From a virus, in the IMG/VR virus record IMGVR_UViG_3300028553_000107, positions 1 to 33,194 of that record: a DNA stretch of 33,194 nucleotides. One strand, 5' to 3'. Every line of letters begins with the position of its first letter. Position 1 is the stretch's first letter. A program made the translations under genes and the position numbers. A model generated the notes under the pieces. That model was not told the origin of the DNA and made no database searches. It worked only from the letters and a program-made list of their open reading frames with translations. Of this stretch, positions 15,340-22,720 are shown piece after piece.

Positions 15340-16060
15340 CAATACTATTTAGCAAAGAAATTACTTCATCCTCAAGATATGGCATGCCTATTTTTTTCCA
15401 AATTCCTTCAAAGCTTTCATAATTTTTTATATTTTTTCTTTTAAGCCAATATACAGTTAAACGAGAAGGTTTTTTTCCTGTCATTTTAGAAAACACATAT
15501 GCATAAAGACTCAATTGAAGAGCATATGTAAAATATTCATTACAAGGCAAATGGCTTATGGGGTGTGAAAAATAACTGTTTTCCCATCGACTTGTTCCAA
15601 AAGTGAACTTTTTATTTGTTTTATAATCGATAATTTCAAAAAAATTATTATCCATATACTCTGCAATCAAATCGGCAGTGCCTGCAATATGATAATCATG
15701 ATCATATATCATGGTTTCGCTCAAAACTTTTTTATTGTGCAATCGATGATCCGCATTCATTTTTTCAAGAAATGGTTTCAAAGAAGAATCACAATCATTT
15801 CCTTCCAGATAATTTTGAATATCATGATGTATTCTTGTTCCAAAACCTGTTCCTTTATTTTTAATTTCTTCCCATTCGTTAAGAACATCTTGTTTGTCTA
15901 CTCCCCGGTTTCCAGCAATACGTTCTGCTATTTTTTCGAAATCTGTTTTGGGTTTGAATTCGCCTATAAAAGTTGTTACACTTTTAAAAATCTGACCATC
16001 GGAAATTCTTGTATATGAATGTTTTTCTGAATCGAAAATAATTGGGCAAGAATTTGACAT
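15323..16060 (-). CDS. PD-(D/E)XK nuclease of the RecB/Cas4-like type, 245 aa
   Basis: The metal-dependent nuclease core is clear: GTRIHHDIQNYL (His78) is the helix motif, ETMIYDHDYHIAGTADLIAE (E115 and D130), FEIIDYKTNKKF (D145-x-K147) and YALQLSLYAYVF (Q182, Y186) follow in the order of RecB-family nucleases. It has no helicase domain, so it would act as a single-domain exonuclease or as a partner of phage recombination proteins (UvsY and UvsW are encoded in this window). No Fe-S cysteine cluster of the AddB/Cas4 type is visible. The gene starts a minus-strand run that ends at 14579. No TAAATA box precedes it, which may mark it as an early or middle gene. Confidence 0.85.
   Translation of the reverse strand: MSNSCPIIFDSEKHSYTRISDGQIFKSVTTFIGEFKPKTDFEKIAERIAGNRGVDKQDVLNEWEEIKNKGTGFGTRIHHDIQNYLEGNDCDSSLKPFLEKMNADHRLHNKKVLSETMIYDHDYHIAGTADLIAEYMDNNFFEIIDYKTNKKFTFGTSRWENSYFSHPISHLPCNEYFTYALQLSLYAYVFSKMTGKKPSRLTVYWLKRKNIKNYESFEGIWKKIGMPYLEDEVISLLNSIDGKKI
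15346..15352 (-). promoter_or_regulatory. CTAAATA box inside the nuclease gene, before the 15073-15339 gene
   Basis: CTAAATA on the minus strand ends six bases before the ATG at 15339 and lies within the last codons of the upstream nuclease gene. Confidence 0.5.
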
Positions 16061-16100
16061 TCAATTGTTATAACATAAGATAACTAAAATTCAATGGCAC

Positions 16101-16427
16101 ATGGCACATCGCATATCAAAAACATCCAAAAATTTAAAGGTTGCAAAATCGGCACCTTCAACAGAACAAGTATCAAAACTCGCCTACTCCTTGGTGAAGA
16201 ATGTCATGACTGCGTGTCTGGATTCAGAAAAGCATTATTCTGGGGAATGGTACGCCGAAGGATACAAATGGCACCTAACACGATCAATCAGGCATGCAAC
16301 AAACTCATTAATGTTGGCAGAGAAATTGGAAAAAGACTTTGATAATGAAAATGCCCTTGATCATGCAAAAGGCGCTGCAATACGTGCAATAATGGCAATT
16401 ATATGCCTGCAAAATAAAATTAAATAA
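16101..16427 (+). CDS. Hypothetical protein, possible dATP/dGTP diphosphohydrolase-like fragment, 108 aa
   Basis: A mainly helical protein with GEWYAEGYKWHLTRSIRHAT and ALDHAKGAAIRAIMAI: the pattern of H/R and charged residues on helices recalls small phage proteins annotated as dATP/dGTP diphosphohydrolase-like (DUF5664-type), but the match is by eye and weak. Two ATGGCAC copies lie in tandem at 16094-16107; I chose the second start because its frame gives normal soluble protein composition, while the first frame (82 aa) is Thr/Cys rich and looks like a shadow. Convergent with the deaminase gene; they overlap by 8 bases. Confidence 0.55.
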   Translation: MAHRISKTSKNLKVAKSAPSTEQVSKLAYSLVKNVMTACLDSEKHYSGEWYAEGYKWHLTRSIRHATNSLMLAEKLEKDFDNENALDHAKGAAIRAIMAIICLQNKIK

Positions 16428-16836
16428 AATTGTCTGATTTTTTTACTTTTACACCATAAAATTTAAATATTTCCAATCCTTCAGTGTCATTATCATATTC
16501 TTCTTGATATATTACTTCAGGAATTCCCCATGCACATATCATTCGGGCGCAGTAACTACACGGAAGAAGTGTAGATGCAATTAATCGGCATTCTCCCCGT
16601 TCAAAAAGACTTAGTAAATTAGTTTCTGCATGAATCATGTATTTTCTACGATGATTTCGGTCATTCCAAAAATTTTTAACTACATTTTTTCCAGAAACTA
16701 ATCCGTTGTAAGAAACACCAAGAACTCTGTTGTCAAAACTTAAAGCACATGCTCCTACTTTTCTGTATGGATCTTCGCTTCTTTTTGATGCTTCAATTGC
16801 AAGATTCAGAGCATATTTATTCCAACTAATTCGCAT
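16420..16836 (-). CDS. dCMP/cytidine-deaminase-fold enzyme, 138 aa
   Basis: This is a zinc-dependent deaminase of the CDA/dCMP deaminase fold: IHAETN (H69-A-E71) supplies one zinc ligand and the proton-shuttling glutamate and LLPCSYCARMI (P92-C93-x2-C96) the two cysteine ligands. Residues DPYRKVGACAL and RVLGVSYNG match the substrate-side strands of dCMP deaminases. In T4-like phages dCMP deaminase turns dCMP to dUMP to supply thymidylate. No thymidylate synthase gene is in this window. It is shorter than T4 Cd (about 190 residues) because it lacks the extra zinc insert, so cytidine or tRNA/other substrates cannot be excluded. Confidence 0.85.
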   Translation of the reverse strand: MRISWNKYALNLAIEASKRSEDPYRKVGACALSFDNRVLGVSYNGLVSGKNVVKNFWNDRNHRRKYMIHAETNLLSLFERGECRLIASTLLPCSYCARMICAWGIPEVIYQEEYDNDTEGLEIFKFYGVKVKKSDNFI

Positions 16837-16887
16837 ATTCGATTATATCATGGGAACTATATATTCAACATTTCCCTGTAAAATTAT

Positions 16888-16894
16888 CTAAATA
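16888..16894 (+). promoter_or_regulatory. CTAAATA box before the 16900-17106 gene
   Basis: CTAAATA ends five bases before the ATG at 16900. Confidence 0.55.
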
Positions 16895-16899
16895 TTATC

Positions 16900-17106
16900 A
16901 TGAAGTCTGTGGCCAAAATACTAACAGAGAATCAGAAAAAACTGAACGATGCTTCATATATTGGTTATGATGATGAAAATGATACGGTGCTAATAGTATG
17001 TCCACACGAATCAATTGAAATTTTTCAAAAAATGTTCGAAAAACACGGAAATCAAAGCATATATTATGAAGAAACTGAAACAGGTGCTGTAATGGTTTAT
17101 ATTTGA
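16900..17106 (+). CDS. Small hypothetical protein with KILTE-type N-terminus, 68 aa
   Basis: The start MKSVAKILTENQKK is a short amphipathic peptide ending I-L-T-E, like those on several proteins in this window (see findings). The rest alternates strands and a helix (DTVLIVCPHESIEIFQKMFE, then SIYYEETETGAVMVYI), which suggests a small alpha/beta fold. It is a lone plus-strand gene with its own CTAAATA box. Its TGA directly abuts the stop of the minus-strand gene at 17107 with no spacer. Confidence 0.55.
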   Translation: MKSVAKILTENQKKLNDASYIGYDDENDTVLIVCPHESIEIFQKMFEKHGNQSIYYEETETGAVMVYI

Positions 17107-17289
17107 TTATGTGTCCAAATCTTCCAAAAATTTCTCTTCAAGCGTAAAAGTTTCCTGTAAAATTTGTTTTTCTTCTTTATTCAAAAAAAGCCGTCCCACA
17201 TTGTTTCCTTGAATATATAAATCAGCATGAACTCCCCCATTGGGAAGTATTGTTATAATATCCAGAGAAACTAAAGAATTTTTCATCAT
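17107..17289 (-). CDS. Small hypothetical protein, 60 aa
   Basis: No family recognised. Residues 8-40 are beta-like (VSLDIITILPNGGVHADLYI and GNNVGRLFL) and the C-terminus is acidic and helical (KEEKQILQETFTLEEKFLED). Two consecutive ATG codons (17289 and 17286) are possible starts. No TAAATA box is present. It lies tail to tail with the 16900 gene. Confidence 0.45.
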   Translation of the reverse strand: MMKNSLVSLDIITILPNGGVHADLYIQGNNVGRLFLNKEEKQILQETFTLEEKFLEDLDT

Positions 17290-17335
17290 CTATTGATCTG
17301 TTATCAATTCAAGAATTACACAATTTAATTGTATT

Positions 17336-19069
17336 TTAGCTTTCAAATCGTTTCATAGTAAAACACGCATCTATCAAAAGCATGTTTGACAAACCAACGT
17401 TGGTTGTTACTAGTGCCCCTGACAAATGTTCTGCTGCAGTTGTGCCAAGCTGACCCCGTGCAACAGTCATCGTGGAGCTGGATCCGCCTGAGCTTACATA
17501 CATAATTTCATCATCCACTTTAACATGGAAATCATTCCCACTAAAATTAGTATTAGCAGAAGTCAGGGGTAAACTTGTTGTAATATTGTTTACGCTTAGG
17601 GAAAGATTTGCAGTGAGGAAAACAGGAAGTGTACTGCTCACTATCCGAGCTGCTCCGCCATTATATGTGAATTTTCCGTTTGAATTGCCAACCCCCACTC
17701 CGTTACTTGTTCTGCTATAGTTGCCAGATAGTGGTTTTGCTCCAATACTCAGGGAGGACGCGTGACTATTTCCCGATGTGTCTTCAAATCCAAAACTAGG
17801 AGGAGTGCTAAATAGAACACCCGTTGTACCAATGTTTGATGGATTTAAAGTTCTGCTTTTTATTATACAGGCAATATCGGTAGTAAGACAGGCACCTCCT
17901 CCTGTAAGCTCGTTAATGTTGGCGGGAATATTTACTGCACTTGTCCACGCAACTGTGGATGCTAAATTTATACCTCTTGCGTACAAATTAAATGTACCAT
18001 TGCCTGATAGAGTAGATACATTATTGTAGACATTTTCGTACTTGCCACTGTTGGTGTTGAGTGTGGTATAAGTTGATTCATACTTGCCACTATTGGTATT
18101 CAACGAGGTGTAGGTGCTGTTCCATTGATCGCTATTCCCTTCGATTGTACTGATGGTTCCAACCACAGTTAAAGCATTAGCTATGCTATCTGTGCCAATA
18201 CCCATAGCACCAGATAAGAAAAAACCATTTGTTGGTCGTATTGCAAATTGATCTGTTCTAGTGGATTTGAATTGTGCAGACACGCCATTTTGATTTGTAC
18301 CTTGCCATACCCAAGATCTACTGTGATCTGCTAATGCCAATCTACCACTTGCATAGCTGGTCACTTTAGTTGCCGAAGTGAATTGACCAGTGGCAGTGCT
18401 TCTCGTGCCAGATGCCAATGTGTCACCTCCACCTGCATAACTGGATTCTCCAGAAGCTATATTGTTTTCCCCTTGTGCATGACTGTAATTATTTGAAGCT
18501 AGATTGCCAGCACCTTGTGCATGACTTGCATAACCTGCAGCCGTATTGTTGATGCCTTCTGCGTAGCTATAATTACCAAAAGCTGTTGTGTTGTATCCTG
18601 TGGCAAAACTATAAAGACCTGTGGCCGATCCTGCTCCAAAAGAAGTTCTGCTATTATTACCCGAGAGGGTATCGGATGTAATCAGCAATCTTGAAACGGC
18701 ATTTGTTTCAAGTGATAGATTATAAGCATCGTTGGTACCAATAGAAATGTCGGATCCTTTGGTATTGCCCCCATCCAAAATATAATTTGCACTGTTGGTG
18801 TTGAGTGTGGTATAAGTTGATTCATACTTGCCACTGTTGGAATTTACAGTGCTATATGTGCTGTTCCAGTTGGCACTGCTTTGATTTAAAATTGTGTAAA
18901 GATCATTAGCACTATTGCTTTCAATGAAAGTTATAAAATCTGCAACTGTCAGCTTTATTTCTTGTCGAGAACCATCCAAATTGGTTGTAAAACCAACCAA
19001 ATGATCAGAAGCAGAAAGACTGGTTCCGGTTTTGTTTACAAAATCACCAAAATTTACAATTAAACCCAT
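17336..19069 (-). CDS. Large tail-fibre/adhesin protein with YadA-head-like repeats, 577 aa
   Basis: Residues 1-55 form the N-terminal module shared with the other two fibres. Residues 60-97 are W-N-S-T-Y-S-T-V and K-Y-E-S-T-Y-T-T-L repeats that recur at about 315-355. From about 148 to 250 there are seven or so 14-residue units of the form G-x-x-S-x-A-x-G-x-x-x-x-A (for example GLYSFATGYNTTAFGNYSYA), the left-handed beta-roll repeat of trimeric autotransporter adhesin heads (YadA/Hep_Hag). SRSWVWQG then begins a neck-like part. The C-terminal 200 residues are beta-rich (NFSGNDFHVKVDDEIMYVSS) and may bind the receptor. A GTAAATA box is six bases before the start. It is probably a trimeric receptor-binding fibre. 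Confidence 0.8.
   Translation of the reverse strand: MGLIVNFGDFVNKTGTSLSASDHLVGFTTNLDGSRQEIKLTVADFITFIESNSANDLYTILNQSSANWNSTYSTVNSNSGKYESTYTTLNTNSANYILDGGNTKGSDISIGTNDAYNLSLETNAVSRLLITSDTLSGNNSRTSFGAGSATGLYSFATGYNTTAFGNYSYAEGINNTAAGYASHAQGAGNLASNNYSHAQGENNIASGESSYAGGGDTLASGTRSTATGQFTSATKVTSYASGRLALADHSRSWVWQGTNQNGVSAQFKSTRTDQFAIRPTNGFFLSGAMGIGTDSIANALTVVGTISTIEGNSDQWNSTYTSLNTNSGKYESTYTTLNTNSGKYENVYNNVSTLSGNGTFNLYARGINLASTVAWTSAVNIPANINELTGGGACLTTDIACIIKSRTLNPSNIGTTGVLFSTPPSFGFEDTSGNSHASSLSIGAKPLSGNYSRTSNGVGVGNSNGKFTYNGGAARIVSSTLPVFLTANLSLSVNNITTSLPLTSANTNFSGNDFHVKVDDEIMYVSSGGSSSTMTVARGQLGTTAAEHLSGALVTTNVGLSNMLLIDACFTMKRFES
18046..18835 (-). repeat. Exact 46-bp direct repeat inside the fibre gene
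   Basis: The 46 bases at 18046-18091 recur without change at 18790-18835, 744 bases away (a multiple of three). They encode the S-G-K-Y-E-S-T-Y-T-T-L-N-T-N-S repeat on either side of the YadA-like block. Recombination between the copies would delete that block in frame. Confidence 0.9.
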
Positions 19070-19075
19070 TTGTAA

Positions 19076-19082
19076 TATTTAC
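19076..19082 (-). promoter_or_regulatory. GTAAATA box before the 17336-19069 fibre gene
   Basis: GTAAATA on the minus strand ends six bases before the ATG at 19069. Confidence 0.55.
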
Positions 19083-19099
19083 AAAAAATGAACAAAATA

Positions 19100-19822
19100 T
19101 TAAAGACCGAATTTTTTATATAAATCTTTTTCCCGATTTTCCTGTTGTAAAACGTCTTTTTGAATGCCAAGAAGCTCATGCATTTTTAGCATTTCTTCGG
19201 TATTTAAAACTGTTTGATCTTCTCCATAAGTGCCTCCTTCAGGAGTAATATACATCTTGGCAAGAGCTATGCGTTCCTGGGGATTGCCATGCAAGTCTAT
19301 AATAGCTGGCATATCGTCTTTTGGAAAGAAAGCGTGACAACCATCTTTGGTATATCTTGTATAAATCTCTTTAAATATATTATCTATTTCTTCCAAATAT
19401 TTAAAATCTTTTTTTGTATCATCTTCACGCAAAACAATTTTATTCATGGCACTTGTTGTTATTATAAAAATAATATCCAAATTCTTCATGCTTTCTTTAA
19501 CTGTTCCTATTGTACGTTCCATCATGATGGCATCGCATCCTTTATTACCTTTGTCATATGCCCACATGCTGTAAACCAGATTATCCAAGGGACACCGATC
19601 ATGAATCACATTGTCTGTTCTTTGATATCCTTCCACCTGTTTTACCAATGCATCCAAGTACTTTAACTGGGACTTTCCATTAGTTTTTTGACTATGCGTG
19701 TCTTCTTCAATTAAATTCCTATATGTTTTTTCTGAAGTTTTATAGGATGGCCAATTTTTTAAAAAATCATTAACAAATGTGGTTTTGCCCATTCTTCCAG
19801 ATCCGCTTACAGCTACTCGCAT
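19100..19822 (-). CDS. P-loop NTPase, nucleoside/nucleotide-kinase-like, 240 aa
   Basis: MRVAVSGSGRMGKTTFVNDF begins with a Walker A loop (GSGRMGKTT, residues 7-15). VIHDRCPLDNLVYSMW matches the 'DR-PLDxLxY' segment of AAA_28/NadR- and thymidylate-kinase-like enzymes, where the D-R pair binds substrate phosphate, and IIFIITTSA is the following strand. EDDTKKDFKYLEEIDNIF resembles the lid region. Such phage proteins are thought to phosphorylate a (deoxy)nucleoside or nucleotide, or to bind NTP during replication. The C-terminal 50 residues are charged and helical and may be a partner-binding tail. An ATAAAATA near-box is five bases from the start. Confidence 0.75.
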   Translation of the reverse strand: MRVAVSGSGRMGKTTFVNDFLKNWPSYKTSEKTYRNLIEEDTHSQKTNGKSQLKYLDALVKQVEGYQRTDNVIHDRCPLDNLVYSMWAYDKGNKGCDAIMMERTIGTVKESMKNLDIIFIITTSAMNKIVLREDDTKKDFKYLEEIDNIFKEIYTRYTKDGCHAFFPKDDMPAIIDLHGNPQERIALAKMYITPEGGTYGEDQTVLNTEEMLKMHELLGIQKDVLQQENREKDLYKKFGL

Positions 19823-19860
19823 AAGATTATTTTATCTTATGAATTGGAAATTCAATATGT

Positions 19861-20604
19861 TTATTTTGATTTAATTGAAGCTATTACTTTTACAATAAAC
19901 TTCAAAAGCTTGCTTCTTGTAATATCTTCTTCGGTAAAGTGAAAAGCATGTATTCCATTTTTATTGCTTTCTTCTGTATCAAAAGCCCTCATAATTTTTT
20001 CAAAACCTGATTTTTGAATATCTGATTGAAGACTGTCACCAATAATGAATAATTTACAATTTTTACCAAAACGTGTCAAAATGGTTACCAATTCACTATG
20101 TTCAAGATTTTGAGCTTCGTCCACAATAACCACATTGTTTGTGAATGTGGCTCCTCGAAGAAAATTAACAGGTATGCTTTTTAGATAATCGCTTTCAAAA
20201 AGCATTTCTGTAATTTGTTTCCCAACAAGTTCATCGCATTTTTCAATCAAAGGAATGCTCCATGGTTTGAATTTTTCATCCACTTCTCCTGGTAAACTTC
20301 CAAGTTTTCTTGTGGCAGATTCTACAATGCTTCTTATATAAACAATTTCATCAATCTTTTTATCCCGTAACATGCTTAGGGCAACAAAAACTGCCAGATA
20401 AGTTTTGCTGGAACCAGCAGGTCCGTCACAAAAAAGTATCTGTGAATCGTCTTCTGTTGCCTTTTCAACAAAAGCTTTATGGTGTTCGTTTAAATGAAAT
20501 TTTTGATCTATTCTAAAATTTAAGAATATATCATTTTTTATTATACCATCTTCATCACGAGCCAATTTAGCAGGCTTTTTTGCCTGTCTGTTCTTTTTTG
20601 ACAT
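19861..20604 (-). CDS. phoH: PhoH-like ATPase
   Basis: The PhoH family is an SF1-like P-loop ATPase common in T4-like phages. Walker A is GPAGSSKT (residues 61-68) preceded by ILFCD, the middle YIRSIVESATRKLGSLPGEV is the conserved PhoH loop, and VVIVDEAQN (158-165) is Walker B. KLFIIGDSLQSDI is the motif III region with Gly-Asp. At 247 residues it contains the ATPase core without the PIN domain of some relatives. The N-terminus (MSKKNRQAKKPAKLARDEDG) is basic and may bind nucleic acid. It follows the kinase in the same direction, with ATAAATA seven bases before the start. In host cells PhoH is linked to phosphate stress and RNA metabolism; the phage role is unsettled. Confidence 0.92.
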   Translation of the reverse strand: MSKKNRQAKKPAKLARDEDGIIKNDIFLNFRIDQKFHLNEHHKAFVEKATEDDSQILFCDGPAGSSKTYLAVFVALSMLRDKKIDEIVYIRSIVESATRKLGSLPGEVDEKFKPWSIPLIEKCDELVGKQITEMLFESDYLKSIPVNFLRGATFTNNVVIVDEAQNLEHSELVTILTRFGKNCKLFIIGDSLQSDIQKSGFEKIMRAFDTEESNKNGIHAFHFTEEDITRSKLLKFIVKVIASIKSK

Positions 20605-20610
20605 CTACTA

Positions 20611-20799
20611 TTATTTATCAATTTTTTGATTTAATTGTAACAATTCTTTTATAGCATCTTCAAAATTAACTGTTTGCAATGCAGTTTTGGGTATTTCTGG
20701 TTTTGGTGGTTCAAGATTGTGAACAATATTTTGCAATTTATGCATAACATCATTTTCAAACTTTTTTTTATCTAGATCGTGAATTCGATCTATATGCAT
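20611..20799 (-). CDS. Small coiled-coil hypothetical protein, 62 aa
   Basis: The protein is charged and helical (HDLDKKKFENDVMHKLQNIV) with a proline-rich hinge (EPPKPEIPKTAL) and a second helix (FEDAIKELLQLNQKIDK). This resembles a small adaptor or scaffold fragment. It starts four bases after the 20803 gene stop, is followed by phoH 6 bases later, and so probably belongs to the same transcript. No function can be assigned. Confidence 0.5.
   Translation of the reverse strand: MHIDRIHDLDKKKFENDVMHKLQNIVHNLEPPKPEIPKTALQTVNFEDAIKELLQLNQKIDK
20612..20618 (-). promoter_or_regulatory. ATAAATA box before phoH
   Basis: ATAAATA on the minus strand ends seven bases before the ATG at 20604. Confidence 0.55.
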
Positions 20800-20802
20800 G
20801 GA

Positions 20803-21135
20803 TTATTTTCCCCAGCTTGTTCCTGCAAAAGGATTGCTGAATCCACTTGTAACAGAATTTCCTACACGTGCAGGACGAGAACTTTCAGGAGATGCAATAT
20901 TTTTTGCAAGATCATGATTTTCTAATTTAACTGGATTTTCTTTTCCTGTTTCATTTAAAAGAACTTCATGTCCTGTAACTGTTTTATTTTCATTTGTCTG
21001 GTAAATGATTTCACTTCCTTCGTTACCAATAACTTTGAATATGCCAAGCTCCAAACCCAATGAGAAAAATTCTTTTAGTTTATCAACTGTAATTTTTGAG
21101 TTTTCTGTAAGAATATCTTTAATCTTTAAAATCAT
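20803..21135 (-). CDS. Hypothetical protein with possible capsid-targeting start, 110 aa
   Basis: MILKIKDILTENSK matches the short amphipathic N-terminal pattern ending I-L-T-E. After it comes a small alpha/beta segment (KLKEFFSLGLELGIFKVIGN) and a flexible Ser/Gly/Pro C-terminus ending SGFSNPFAGTSWGK, a tail of the kind seen on virion proteins. An AATAAAATA near-box is four to five bases before the start. It lies directly downstream of the large palindrome at 21185-21278. No homologue is recognised. Confidence 0.5.
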   Translation of the reverse strand: MILKIKDILTENSKITVDKLKEFFSLGLELGIFKVIGNEGSEIIYQTNENKTVTGHEVLLNETGKENPVKLENHDLAKNIASPESSRPARVGNSVTSGFSNPFAGTSWGK

Positions 21136-21184
21136 ATAGTATTTTATTCAACTATAACTTTTTTCAATAGTCCGGTATATGTTT

Positions 21185-21278
21185 CTAGATTGTTATAATA
21201 TTTTAAATATAATATATAAAATTATTATATAATATCTATATTATTATATATTACCTTTAATATTTTATAACAATCTAG
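21185..21278. repeat. 94-nt imperfect palindrome (large AT-rich hairpin) in a non-coding gap
   Basis: The left arm begins CTAGATTGTTATAA and the right arm ends TTATAACAATCTAG, a perfect 14-base inverted repeat. Reading inward, at least 35 positions on each side pair with four mismatches, leaving about 24 bases in the middle that can pair further because they are nearly all A/T. It lies in the longest gene-free stretch (21136-21329) between two minus-strand genes. It could be a structured RNA, a terminator or processing site, or a DNA element (replication or packaging). It lacks the GC-rich stem and U-run of an intrinsic terminator. Confidence 0.8.
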
Positions 21279-21283
21279 TTTTT

Positions 21284-21300
21284 TCTAGATAATATCTAGA
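21284..21300. repeat. 17-bp palindrome TCTAGAT-AAT-ATCTAGA
   Basis: Two perfect seven-base arms around an AAT spacer sit five bases beyond the large palindrome. The CTAG core also begins and ends that palindrome, so CTAG occurs four times between 21185 and 21299. A dimeric protein could bind here. Confidence 0.75.
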
Positions 21301-21329
21301 TTATTTAGAATGGGTAAAAAAAAGTCAAT

Positions 21330-21554
21330 TTATTTTTTAAATTCGTAATTCTCGGACAGTAATTTGTTTACAAAATCATCAAACTTAATGTTTTCTTTCA
21401 TGGCTTCTTTAGTGGCTGTAGCATACATGACTTCTTTGGCACGTTTTCCATAACGTTTTTTCATGCCCTTTAATCCTTTTTTCATACCTTTAACAATCTT
21501 TTCACGTTTTGTTTTTTGAGCAGAAGTCATCTTTTTTTCATTAATTGTATTCAT
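21330..21554 (-). CDS. Small basic protein, 74 aa
   Basis: Rich in Lys, Met and Gly (KTKREKIVKGMKKGLKGMKK) with the conserved-looking stretch KRYGKRAKEVMYATATKEAM, which I recognise as recurrent in small proteins of T4-like aquatic phages, function unknown. The C-terminus FDDFVNKLLSENYEFKK has the same amphipathic helix ending L-L-S-E seen at the N-termini of other proteins here. It may bind DNA or a virion protein. The start has a GTAAATA box five bases upstream. Confidence 0.6.
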   Translation of the reverse strand: MNTINEKKMTSAQKTKREKIVKGMKKGLKGMKKRYGKRAKEVMYATATKEAMKENIKFDDFVNKLLSENYEFKK

Positions 21555-21559
21555 AGTTT

Positions 21560-21566
21560 TATTTAC
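21560..21566 (-). promoter_or_regulatory. GTAAATA box before the 21330-21554 gene
   Basis: GTAAATA on the minus strand ends five bases before the ATG at 21554. Confidence 0.55.
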
Positions 21567-21569
21567 TAA

Positions 21570-22715
21570 TTATGGTTTTAATTTAGGAATCTGTTTATTG
21601 AAATTGCTGTCAAAATAAACATTTTCACCTTTTACTTTAAACAAAACTCTTCCTTTTCCATGAGGTTCTGGAAACGTATCATAACCTTTATTTTGTGCTA
21701 ATGTCTTGATGTTTTGTTGACTGGCAGCAACTTGTTTTTCATTTTTTTGTTTTTGACCGGTCTTTACTTGGATTGTACTTTTTGATGTATCTTCAACTAC
21801 CCAACTTTTTGTTGTTTTATCATAAACAAGATTTCCACTGAAACTGTCTTTCATTTTTTTGCTATCATCATAAATGTAAAAATTGGCACCTGGACTATTC
21901 AAATCAAAATCAACCAAAACTGAATTTATTTTTTCATATTGTTTTATTGGAGGATTTGCTGTTACATTTTTCAATTGAATATAAGAGTCTTTTCCAGAAA
22001 TTTTATCACCAGAAACTGTGCCTGTAATTGCATGTGTGACTCCATCTTTGTTGAAATCAATATTAAACTTTTGTCCAGATCTTGGACGATCCTTGTGAAA
22101 AATACTCGCTCTTTGTTTAAACTCAAAATCACCCTTTCCTTGAGGTCCTAGCTTTTTAAGAGTAGATCCTATTCTTGATCCAAGACCGAAAATACCTGTT
22201 AAACCTTTTGCTCCGGGTTGGCGTTCTTTTCCAAGCAAAACATCTTTTGCAATATCTGCTGTTTTGCCAACAGTCCTGCTAATAATTCCTTGTTCATTCA
22301 GGGATGATTCGTTATGAAAATTTCGATAAGCATTTTTTATATCATCATCATTTGCACCATTTTGTTTTGCTATAAGTTCAACTTCATCAAATGTTGGAGA
22401 ATTTTGTATTTGTTCCAAGGCTTGTTCTGGTATCTTGTTCAAAAGCAAACGAATAAGATTCCGTTTAAATTCATTAAGATTATTTGAAAGAACATTTAAT
22501 CCTTTGGCAAAAACAGCAGCTTGACGAACCTGATTGTTTGGATCCACAACAAGAATATTCAATACGCCTTCGTTTTCATTTAAAATGTAACCTTCATAAC
22601 TGGTGTTACCATCAAAATCTTCAAGATTGCTGATGGCTGGATCCACCTTGAAACGCATCCGACGAAGTTTCAATTTCTCGGAAATTGTTTGCAAAATGCT
22701 ATTTTCAAATTTCAT
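21570..22715 (-). CDS. Probable virion-associated protein, 381 aa
   Basis: No named family recognised. The N-terminal 100 residues are helical and charged, the middle (150-210) is Gly-rich and flexible (GKTADIAKDVLLGKERQPGA and GLTGIFGLGSRIGSTLKKLG), and the C-terminal half is beta-rich (FNIDFNKDGVTHAITGTVSG and ANFYIYDD). The start MKFENSILQTISEKLK resembles the other short amphipathic N-termini. Size, Gly/Ser/Lys content and neighbourhood fit a structural or internal virion protein. It shares a palindromic promoter region with the plus-strand gene at 22739. Confidence 0.55.
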   Translation of the reverse strand: MKFENSILQTISEKLKLRRMRFKVDPAISNLEDFDGNTSYEGYILNENEGVLNILVVDPNNQVRQAAVFAKGLNVLSNNLNEFKRNLIRLLLNKIPEQALEQIQNSPTFDEVELIAKQNGANDDDIKNAYRNFHNESSLNEQGIISRTVGKTADIAKDVLLGKERQPGAKGLTGIFGLGSRIGSTLKKLGPQGKGDFEFKQRASIFHKDRPRSGQKFNIDFNKDGVTHAITGTVSGDKISGKDSYIQLKNVTANPPIKQYEKINSVLVDFDLNSPGANFYIYDDSKKMKDSFSGNLVYDKTTKSWVVEDTSKSTIQVKTGQKQKNEKQVAASQQNIKTLAQNKGYDTFPEPHGKGRVLFKVKGENVYFDSNFNKQIPKLKP

Positions 22716-22720
22716 AATAA

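Noticed and set aside
16094-16342. An 82-aa frame starting at the first ATGGCAC copy
   Set aside because: Composition (many Thr, Cys and Arg) and lack of a plausible fold compared with the overlapping 108-aa frame; kept only as a note on the duplication.
17290-17335. ACAAT-TTA-ATTGT hairpin as a terminator after the large fibre gene
   Set aside because: The stem has only five A/T-rich pairs and no following run of U on the transcript strand.
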